This document shows positions 22,943 through 30,791 of a DNA stretch of 64,000 nt, piece after piece; positions within the stretch are counted from its first letter, which is position 1; each line of letters begins with the position of its first letter. The notes beneath the pieces are model-generated. The model was given only the letters and a program-made list of their open reading frames with translations, was not told the origin of the DNA and did no database searches. Position numbers and translations under genes: made by a program. The DNA is from Brevundimonas sp. (GTDB taxonomy: Bacteria; Pseudomonadota; Alphaproteobacteria; Caulobacterales; Caulobacteraceae), in the NCBI RefSeq assembly GCF_013823285.1, contig NZ_PNLV01000003.1:1-64000 (forward strand), given 5' to 3'.

Positions 22943-24991
22943 CTACATCCGGGGCGCTTCGACCGTCGTTCCATCCTTCAGCACATAAATCCTGTCCAGA
23001 AGATCCGTGAAACAGCTCTGGTGGGTGATCACCAGCGCGGAAACGCCTTCGGACCTGAGGTTTCCGACGACGGCTCTTGCCGTGTTCGCGTCCAGACTTG
23101 AGGTGGCCTCGTCGAGGATGAGTATCCGGTGGCCTGAATACAGGGCCCTGGCGATGGCGAGCCGCTGGCGCTGGCCGCCCGACAGCCCTGACCCGCCCGG
23201 CCCGAGGCGATGGTCCAGTCCGTCCTGCAGCCGGGCAACCTCGCTCCACAGGCAGGCGGTGCGAAGGGCGTTCTGCGCAGCCACGCGATCCGGGTCCCTG
23301 CGAAAAAAAGAGACGTTCTCCAGAATGGTGCCCTCAAAGAGATGTTCCTCCTGCAGGACAGTCGCCATGGCGGCACGCCCCTGCCTGACCGTCTCGGGAC
23401 CGATCGGCACGTCCCCGGTCCTGATTGATCCAGTCTGGGCCTCAAGGAGGCCGGCGATGAGCTTGACAAGGGTGGTCTTGCCGCTGCCGGAGGGCCCTGT
23501 GAGCCCCACCAGCTCGCCGGGCGCAACGCTCAGGCAGACGCCGGACAGAACCTGAACATCACCGTAAGCGTGGGCGACATCCCTGATCTCGAGGCTCGCC
23601 AAGCTGGAGGCGCCGGATGTCCAGACTCTCGGCGTTTCCTCCTCACGATCGACGATGTCGGACACCTTGGAGAAGTTGGCGCCCATCAGGCGATAGGCCG
23701 CCACCTGGCTGATCAGCGACGTCACGCGTTCGGTGAACAGGCTCCTGAACGCCAGAAAGGCGAAAAGCATGCCCAGTGTAAGCGTCGAGTCCATCACGGC
23801 CAGGGCTCCGAAATACAGAACCAGGAGATGCTGCAGGGAACTGGTCAGTTTCTGCGAAAAGCCTGACAGAAGCTGAAGCCGAATCTGCGAAATGCCGACC
23901 CGTGTGACGCGGCGCTGGATGGTCAGCCAGCCGTCTTCGCGCACGCTTTCCGCGCCGGCGGTCTTCACCGAGGCGATCGCACCGAGCGTCTCGATCAGAT
24001 GGCTCTGCTCGGCCCCGGACAGCTCCATCTGACGCTCCACGAGCCTGCGGGCGTGCGGCTGTATGAGGGCCGTCACCACGGAATGGATGACCACGCCGGT
24101 CACGACGATGGCGGTCAGTTTCCAGGAGTAGGCGAGGAGAATGGCTGCAGCGAACAGGGCCATGACTCCGTCCACCGCAGCGGTGACCACTCCACGGGAA
24201 ATGAAATCCTGCAGACTCACCATGGCGGAGATGCGCATCAGCACGTCGCCCGGTGCGCGGTTCTCAAAATAGCCGGAAGGCAGGCGGAAGAGGTGCGAGA
24301 TCACCCCTCCCATCAGCTGGTACACCGCAGCGGACCCGAACTGTACGACGGTCGCCGTGCGCAGCGCGTCGGTCAGATGCTGAAGGACCGAGATCAGTAT
24401 GAATCCGGCGAGCAGCACCCCCAGCAGGTGGGTGTCGAAGGTGGGAATAACGTCATCCACGACGAACTGCACAAACAGGGGCGCCAGAAACGCGCAGACC
24501 TGCAGCAGCACCGACAGGATCAGAACATTGAGCGTGTTCGGCCAGAAGCGGTCGATCGCGCGAGCGATGTCGCCGAAACCGAACCGACGCCCGGAGGCCG
24601 CGAACCTCACGCCCCTGGAAATTTCTATGAGCTGAACGCTGTCGGACGCGGGCAGATGGATGTTCGCCACGGCCCCGGTGGCCGGGTCCCAGACGAGATG
24701 CCGGCCCGCCGCCTGATCGCCAAGAAGAAGAAGGCCGGCTTCTCCGTCAAGCCGGATCATTGGATAGGAGTAGACGTCTGCATGGAGACCGGAGGGAGGC
24801 GGCAGACGCGCGGCGATCCCGGCCGAGCGACAGAACTCGGGCAGATCCTCCAGCGCCACTCCGCCCGATCTGGACCAGTCCGCGCGCAGCGCCGTCACGG
24901 CGCTCGCATCCAGATGGATTCTCCGCGCCGCTTCGAGGAGGCAGGTGAGCGTCACCGGTGGAAGGCGAGAACCAGACGGGCCCCTGCTCAT
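22943..24991 (-). CDS. Bacteriocin-type ABC transporter (permease/ATPase) with catalytically inactive C39-like domain
   Basis: Walker A GPSGSGKTTLVKL, signature LSGGQRQRLAIARAL, ILDEATSSLD; N-terminal about 130 aa is C39-like but lacks the ECG cysteine. Confidence 0.9.
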   Translation of the reverse strand: MSRGPSGSRLPPVTLTCLLEAARRIHLDASAVTALRADWSRSGGVALEDLPEFCRSAGIAARLPPPSGLHADVYSYPMIRLDGEAGLLLLGDQAAGRHLVWDPATGAVANIHLPASDSVQLIEISRGVRFAASGRRFGFGDIARAIDRFWPNTLNVLILSVLLQVCAFLAPLFVQFVVDDVIPTFDTHLLGVLLAGFILISVLQHLTDALRTATVVQFGSAAVYQLMGGVISHLFRLPSGYFENRAPGDVLMRISAMVSLQDFISRGVVTAAVDGVMALFAAAILLAYSWKLTAIVVTGVVIHSVVTALIQPHARRLVERQMELSGAEQSHLIETLGAIASVKTAGAESVREDGWLTIQRRVTRVGISQIRLQLLSGFSQKLTSSLQHLLVLYFGALAVMDSTLTLGMLFAFLAFRSLFTERVTSLISQVAAYRLMGANFSKVSDIVDREEETPRVWTSGASSLASLEIRDVAHAYGDVQVLSGVCLSVAPGELVGLTGPSGSGKTTLVKLIAGLLEAQTGSIRTGDVPIGPETVRQGRAAMATVLQEEHLFEGTILENVSFFRRDPDRVAAQNALRTACLWSEVARLQDGLDHRLGPGGSGLSGGQRQRLAIARALYSGHRILILDEATSSLDANTARAVVGNLRSEGVSALVITHQSCFTDLLDRIYVLKDGTTVEAPRM

Positions 24992-26160
24992 CGCCCGAGG
25001 GTCCGCGTCCAGAACCAGTGAACGAGCCGTCGGCGATGGGTCACGAAGTCCGCAGTGACGCCCATGCCCGAACGCAGACGCCCCTCGACGCGCGGGGGAG
25101 GCGTCACGTCCTCAACGGTGACGAGATACAGCGCCGGGCCTGGCGGGAGCCCCAGACGGGCGATCTCCTGCGGCGGCAGCGTGGTCGACGATATGTACGA
25201 TACCCTTCCGGATCCGGCGCCGTACTGGCGAAAGGGATAGGCGTCGAACTTCAGGCGCACGGCATCGCCGGTTCTCAGGCGGGCGACCGCCGCGCCAGAC
25301 GCGTAGAGCCGGACCTCGAGTGTTTCACCCGGGGGCAGGATGGCGGCTATGAGGTCACCCTGGGAGACCGAACTGCCCGCGTCCCTGAACAGGACGGCGA
25401 CGGTGCCGGCGACGCCGCTGGTCACCATGATCTGGTCGGCCGCCTGCTCCTGAACCCGGCGCGCGCCCAGAGAGGCCGCCGCGCGCGAACTGTCGAGCTC
25501 AAGGCGTTCTCTCTCCAGGGCGACGATGCGGCCCGCTTCCTCAGTGTCCGATATTTCCCGTTCAAGAGCCTCCAGCCTGACATTGAGCGCGCCGATCTCC
25601 TGGCGGCCCGCCAGGGCCGACAGGCGTCGGCTGTCCATTTCCCGCCGGGAGATGAACCCCTGTACGGCGACCTGCTCCGCATCCGCCAGGGCGTCCTCGG
25701 TTATGGCCAGCCGCTCCTCTGAGACCTGGCGCTGCGCCCGCACCAGGTCCCTCTCCGTACGAAGACTGCCTGCTGTCGCCCGAAGTTGCCGTGTCCTTGC
25801 GTCAAGCTCCCTCTGCCGCGCCTCCGTCTCCCGGGCAGCCAGCGTCGTCTCTTCGTCGATGTAGGAAAGGCGCAGACCTGCAGCGCTGCCCTGGCTCACG
25901 GCGTCCGAGACGGAGAGGCGAGCAACCTCTGCGCCGGCGGCGATCCGCTCGCCTGACGAGACCGAAAGGCTCTGGATCACGCCGGCACGGGGAGCGGCCA
26001 AGGTTACCACGCCAGCCGGGGGCGCCGCATGACCGGCGGCGGTTTCGCGTCTTTCGTACTGGACGAAGACCAGCGTCAGCGCCAGGGCGATCGCAGCGGC
26101 CAGAACCGTGCGACGAAGCAGCGGCGTCTCCGGGACGCGAAGGAACCCGGGACGGCTCAT
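24988..26160 (-). CDS. HlyD-family secretion periplasmic adaptor
   Basis: Single N-terminal TM, long coiled coil, LKFDAYPFRQYGAGSGRVSYIS and GMGVTADFVTHRRRLVHWFWTRTLGR; 4-nt overlap with the downstream ABC gene. Confidence 0.9.
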   Translation of the reverse strand: MSRPGFLRVPETPLLRRTVLAAAIALALTLVFVQYERRETAAGHAAPPAGVVTLAAPRAGVIQSLSVSSGERIAAGAEVARLSVSDAVSQGSAAGLRLSYIDEETTLAARETEARQRELDARTRQLRATAGSLRTERDLVRAQRQVSEERLAITEDALADAEQVAVQGFISRREMDSRRLSALAGRQEIGALNVRLEALEREISDTEEAGRIVALERERLELDSSRAAASLGARRVQEQAADQIMVTSGVAGTVAVLFRDAGSSVSQGDLIAAILPPGETLEVRLYASGAAVARLRTGDAVRLKFDAYPFRQYGAGSGRVSYISSTTLPPQEIARLGLPPGPALYLVTVEDVTPPPRVEGRLRSGMGVTADFVTHRRRLVHWFWTRTLGR

Positions 26161-26254
26161 CCTGACGGGGCCAGGCGCCTGCGGGCTTTCGCGCAGATCT
26201 CCATGGCGTCGACGGACGACGCCTCGCTCCCGGCGCGGCTGGACGCAGTCAATT

Positions 26255-27322
26255 TCAGCCCTGCAGGCCGCCAGACGGTGTCCGGTCGGCCGGTGGCTTG
26301 ACCTTTCCGGAAAGAAGCTGGGTCGCGGCCCAGTCTTCCAGGATGCCGTCCACCGTGCGCGGCGCAACGCCCGTCGTGGCTTTCACACAGAGGTCGCAGA
26401 GGGACGGGTGAGGGGCAGCGACGTCGAATCCCCGGGCCTCGGCCATCACTTCATACAATCGCCGGGGGCCCATGGTGTTGATGAACCGGAAGTGCGTTCG
26501 GCCCGTCATGCGGGCGCAGATATCAGCGAGCGGTTCGCGATGAACGTTCCCCGCCGCGAACGTCGACAGTTTCCCTCCGGCGCAGCAGCACGCCTGGAGG
26601 GTCCCGTCGGGGTAGACCACCGGCCGCTGGCCGACTTCCTGGCATCCGCCGTAGCTGAAGGTGTCCAGCGAGGTGAGATAATGCTCCTCAGGATACTCGG
26701 CCGCGCGGCCCATCCCCACGAGACGCCCCCCCGAAACGAGAATCCTGGACGAGCCCTGGGCTTGGAAATCCTGGAGCGAGGCCGGGCTGGACGGCTCAAA
26801 GCGCACCAGCTGGTCGCGGTCCACGCCATAGAGTTCGGCGAAGACGTCGCAGATGTCTTCCGGTCCGTTGTGCGTAAAGCTTACGGTGATGGGATACCCC
26901 ATCTCCCGGGCTATCGCGATGGCGCTGTGCAGGGTTGATGCGGGCTGAAACTCCAGATGGTATTTGTCGGCGCTGAAGTTCAGCGACGTCAGCCCGGCGA
27001 AGCGAAGGCGGCGGAGAAGGCGCCGCCCTTTTTCCGGGTGTTTTCCCCAGAAGCCGTTGGTCACGATGCGTGTCTCGAAATCGAGATCGGATGCGCGTTC
27101 CACCAGTGTTTCGATGTCTTCAGGATGAACCAGAGCCTCGCCGCCCGTGAACACGATGGTTCGGATCGCCGGTTTGATCAGCGCGGCCTCGTCGATGATC
27201 CGCTCCGCCAGCTCCAGTGACATGCGGTCGCGGTTTTTGGGGCCGGAGTTGATCCCGCAGTGTCGGCACTCGATGTTGCACGTATGGGAATACATGATTC
27301 CCAGTTCATTTATGGCGGGCAT
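26255..27322 (-). CDS. Radical SAM protein (putative peptide maturase)
   Basis: CNIECRHC cluster motif, TGGEALVHPED, additional cysteines in GGCQE...CCCAGG and CDLCV. Confidence 0.88.
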   Translation of the reverse strand: MPAINELGIMYSHTCNIECRHCGINSGPKNRDRMSLELAERIIDEAALIKPAIRTIVFTGGEALVHPEDIETLVERASDLDFETRIVTNGFWGKHPEKGRRLLRRLRFAGLTSLNFSADKYHLEFQPASTLHSAIAIAREMGYPITVSFTHNGPEDICDVFAELYGVDRDQLVRFEPSSPASLQDFQAQGSSRILVSGGRLVGMGRAAEYPEEHYLTSLDTFSYGGCQEVGQRPVVYPDGTLQACCCAGGKLSTFAAGNVHREPLADICARMTGRTHFRFINTMGPRRLYEVMAEARGFDVAAPHPSLCDLCVKATTGVAPRTVDGILEDWAATQLLSGKVKPPADRTPSGGLQG

Positions 27323-28716
27323 CAGGTCGCGGCTCCATCACTGATAGGGGTGATCTCCGGATCCGCAGGCGAAGGTTTCCGTTTCGCGATCATCCGGTTC
27401 ATGGACGAGGGAGAACGGCGTCCCGAGGGGCGCCCGTCGGCATCGGCGGGAAGGATGGCGCTGAGCATGGCGCCGAGCCGCAGGTCGCCACCTTCGGAAG
27501 GCCCGTCGTCATCCTCCACCGTCAGCGAGAAGCGGCCATGATCGAACGGCAGCCCTGGTGCGGCGGCTATGAGTTCAAGGCGCTCGCGCTTGCCTCTGGA
27601 GTGCAGCTCAAGGGCCCTGTGGTGGCAGTAGGGATTGTTGCCGGGGCGCCCGAATAGCGCATGCGAGGTCCAGGTGCAGCCCCCGAGGCAGGCGTCCGCA
27701 TGCTCGCAGCCATGGCAGAATCCCCAGAGATCCTCGCGCGTGCGCTTACCGAGCCCGGTCACTTCGGATTTTGACCGCCAGATCGTCTCGATCGACTCTT
27801 TGCGAACGTTCCCGCCGGTGTAGGCCCCGCTCGGCAGGGAAGGACATCCCTTGACCTTGCCATCGGCCTCGAGACCCAGGCTGGCCTGTCCCGCCAGGCA
27901 GCCCCTCCAGAGATGGCCGGCTTCGCCGCCGATACGCAGGGCGCGCTCGTATGGACCGAAGTAGCCCACGTTGTTTCCAGGCACCAGGTTGACAGTGGTT
28001 CCCTTCAGCTTGCGCGTCTTGATCCAGTTCAGGATCGGCATCACTTCGAGCAGGTCATAGGGCTGCAGGATCAGCTCCGGTCGATCCGCCGCACGGCCCA
28101 GCGGCACCGTGAGCTGCACCTGCCACGCGTTGACGCCGATATCGACGAGGACATCAGCCAACGCCGGGAGCTCCGGCGCGGAAAGTCGGTTTATCTGCGT
28201 ATTGACTCCCAGCCCGATGCCCGGCGTCTCGGCGATCCGCCGGGCGCAGTCGACTGCAGCTTCGTAGCTCCCGGGCGCACCGCGAAGCTTGTCGTGCGTC
28301 AGGCCGATTCCGTCGATGGAGACACCGATCTGGCTCACGCCTGCGGCCGCGGCCTCGGCGAGCCTCCAGGCGTCCAGGCCCCGTCCTCCCGTGACCATCG
28401 AACAGGTCATGCCGCTCTGGGTCACCGCGGCGGCTATGTCGACCCAGTCCTCCCTCAGATAGGCCTCGCCCCCGATCAGGGTCACTTCCCTGACGCCTAG
28501 CTCCGCCAGCTGGCGGACGACGTCCAGCGACTCGGCGGTTGAGAGTTCATCGGTGCGCTCCGCCCCGGCCCGCGACCCGCAGTGCCGGCAGGCGAGGTCG
28601 CACTTGAGGGTGATCTCCCAGACTACGAAGGCCGGAGGCGCGCCGGCGCGCCATTGCCTGACGACCCGGGATATATCCCCGTCGAAGACAGCGGCCGCCC
28701 GCCGGGCGGCCCCCAT
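27322..28716 (-). CDS. Radical SAM/SPASM protein (putative peptide maturase)
   Basis: CDLACRHC, GGEAYLRED and a SPASM-type C-terminus (C...GCPS...GFCHGCEHADACLGGC...YCHH); overlaps its neighbours. Confidence 0.92.
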   Translation of the reverse strand: MGAARRAAAVFDGDISRVVRQWRAGAPPAFVVWEITLKCDLACRHCGSRAGAERTDELSTAESLDVVRQLAELGVREVTLIGGEAYLREDWVDIAAAVTQSGMTCSMVTGGRGLDAWRLAEAAAAGVSQIGVSIDGIGLTHDKLRGAPGSYEAAVDCARRIAETPGIGLGVNTQINRLSAPELPALADVLVDIGVNAWQVQLTVPLGRAADRPELILQPYDLLEVMPILNWIKTRKLKGTTVNLVPGNNVGYFGPYERALRIGGEAGHLWRGCLAGQASLGLEADGKVKGCPSLPSGAYTGGNVRKESIETIWRSKSEVTGLGKRTREDLWGFCHGCEHADACLGGCTWTSHALFGRPGNNPYCHHRALELHSRGKRERLELIAAAPGLPFDHGRFSLTVEDDDGPSEGGDLRLGAMLSAILPADADGRPSGRRSPSSMNRMIAKRKPSPADPEITPISDGAAT

Positions 28717-29255
28717 CAGTTCAGCCGGGCGAGAAAGGAATCCAGAACATCCCGGGTGAGGGCGCTGGCGGTGAGGCCGTCAGCCCCGTGAACGCTGAAT
28801 GTGAGCGCATCGGGCTCCGACCGGGCCAGGGCGCGCAGGACCTTCAGATCGGCGGCGGTGTTGTTCCCGCGCAGTTGCTGCTGGTCATCGCCGGGGTCAC
28901 CAGGGCCCACAGCGATCGCAACGCCGTAAATCGCGATTGCAATGGCGACCGTGCTGGGGGGTTCGTCCGGCCCGAGGATAACCTGCGGGAATTGCGGATC
29001 GGCGCCGGGGTCGGCCAGGAGTTCCTTCAATCCCTCCCAGATATCTCCATCGGACCCAGCCGGAGTGAGAAGACGCAGCCGCGCCTCGAGCGCCATCATG
29101 TCGGCGGACTCTGGCAGCTCGATGGTGTCGGGATCGTATCCTCTTTGCTGCAGCGCTTCGGCGGGAGCGGCCAGGAAATGGCGCCTGAAGCCTTCATCCG
29201 AGCGCAAGGTTCCAACAAGGCCGCCTACGGAATTTTCAACTGATGGGTTCTGCAT
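28716..29255 (-). CDS. Putative radical SAM-modified peptide precursor (NHLP-related-like leader)
   Basis: MQNPSVENSVGGLVGTLRSDEGFRRHFLAAPAEALQQRGYD (D-x-FR-x2-F-x2-AP-x2-AL-x3-GYD pattern) then STVAIAIAIYGVAIAVGPGDPGDDQQQLRGNN; stop overlaps the rSAM/SPASM start. Confidence 0.6.
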   Translation of the reverse strand: MQNPSVENSVGGLVGTLRSDEGFRRHFLAAPAEALQQRGYDPDTIELPESADMMALEARLRLLTPAGSDGDIWEGLKELLADPGADPQFPQVILGPDEPPSTVAIAIAIYGVAIAVGPGDPGDDQQQLRGNNTAADLKVLRALARSEPDALTFSVHGADGLTASALTRDVLDSFLARLN

Positions 29256-29629
29256 GATGCCCGGCTCCCTCGCCCGGAAAGTCAGTTCGTCGCCAAAGTT
29301 TCCCGCCCGTCGCCCGTCCAGGCGGACAGGAAGGACGCTCGCCGCACCAACACGGTGGGACCTATCCACGGTTGTATCTTACATAGGTTTTCCCGTCTAT
29401 AGGGGTTGTGTTCTTTCGCCGAATATCGCCAAATAGGTGTACTGATCTGAACGTCTGCACGGACTTCCGAGGCGCGGACAGTGACTGCGCAGGTCAGGCC
29501 CCGTCGCCTGGCCCGAACAGATCCATCGGGGTGGACGCCAGAGATGGCGCACCCTAAGCGTCAGTTGTGATCACCTCGGGCTGAAGACCGCCTAGCCAGG
29601 CGTTTTCGGGTCTGCTTTAGGAGAGAGAC

Positions 29630-30730
29630 ATGATCGCCGCATGGGTCGGTTTCGTCGCATTGTCTGTCCAGCCTGTATCAACCCCCTTCACCGTCGAGTC
29701 CGTCGATCAGCATGTCATTCATGGGCAGGTGGATCGCGCGAACGGTCCGGCCCGGGGCGCGGTGGTGATGGTCGCCGGCTCGGGAGCCTTCGACAGGGAC
29801 ATGCGCTTCGGCCGAAGCGGCACGGACCGCGACGCGATCTTCGCGGATCTGGCGGGTCGCATGACGTCGAACGGCTTGGATGTCGTGCGCTATGACCGGC
29901 GGGGCGTCCGTCACGGGGTTTCCGCCCTCGAAGCGCTCGACCGGGAAGCCTATCCAGGCGTCACAGCCGACAACCTGAGCCGGGATCTCGAGGCCGTCTA
30001 TGCATGGACCAGGTCGTCCAACGGGCTCGGCGCGCGGTGCGTCGTGGTTCTGGTGCAGTCAGAGGGCGCGGCGCATGCAGCGGGAATGGCGGCCCGAGGC
30101 GAGGTCCCCTCTCCGGATTTGCTGATCGGGATCGGCGCGCCGCTGGAAAGCAAGGCCGCTGTCCTGCAGTGGCAACTGACCCTGAGGGACGCCGAATCTC
30201 TCGAAATGATGGATCGCGACGGGGACGGGGTCATCACCAACGAGGAGGTGGAGGCGAACATCGGGACGACGCCGTCAGGCGTTTTTGGACGCGCCGAGCC
30301 CTTTCTGCAGCCCGACGGCGGCTGGACCGCGGCGGAAATCGAAACGCTGAGGCGAAACCAGCGCGCCCTGTTTGAGCAAACCCGTGAGGCCGCTCTGGGG
30401 CTTCCGGACGAAGATCCCTATCCTGACGCCCTCACGCCTGTCTTCAGCCAGGGATGGTGGAAAAGCTGGTTCACTGACGATCGCCCCCTAGCGAGGCTAT
30501 TCTCCACCTGGTCAACGCCGATGATCCTCCACTACGGATCCCTTGATTCCCAGGTTCGCGAGGCGCGCCAGCGCCCCGCGGCCGAGGCGTATCTGCCCGA
30601 TCATCAGGTCCGGATCGTCTTGCACCCGGGAAGAGGACATTCGCTCGGCCCGCATCAGCTCATGGGGCCGATGGACGAAGCCATTGCTGATGAAATCGCT
30701 CGTGACGCCTCGAGGGCCTGCGGAGGGTGA
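29630..30730 (+). CDS. Exported alpha/beta-hydrolase with embedded EF-hand
   Basis: N-terminal hydrophobic segment, VMVAGSGAFDRDMRFG, YDRRGVR, QSEGA nucleophile region, C-terminal GRGHSLG; EF-hand loop DRDGDGVITNEE. Confidence 0.82.
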   Translation: MIAAWVGFVALSVQPVSTPFTVESVDQHVIHGQVDRANGPARGAVVMVAGSGAFDRDMRFGRSGTDRDAIFADLAGRMTSNGLDVVRYDRRGVRHGVSALEALDREAYPGVTADNLSRDLEAVYAWTRSSNGLGARCVVVLVQSEGAAHAAGMAARGEVPSPDLLIGIGAPLESKAAVLQWQLTLRDAESLEMMDRDGDGVITNEEVEANIGTTPSGVFGRAEPFLQPDGGWTAAEIETLRRNQRALFEQTREAALGLPDEDPYPDALTPVFSQGWWKSWFTDDRPLARLFSTWSTPMILHYGSLDSQVREARQRPAAEAYLPDHQVRIVLHPGRGHSLGPHQLMGPMDEAIADEIARDASRACGG

Positions 30731-30791
30731 ACCGGTCCCGGAGACGGATCCCGTGGCGTGAACGCGGGCGGAGAACTCCCGCCCGGGGGCG

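Noticed and set aside
23999-25021. 340-aa plus ORF inside the RiPP locus
   Set aside because: Antisense to the ABC transporter gene; no recognisable domain.
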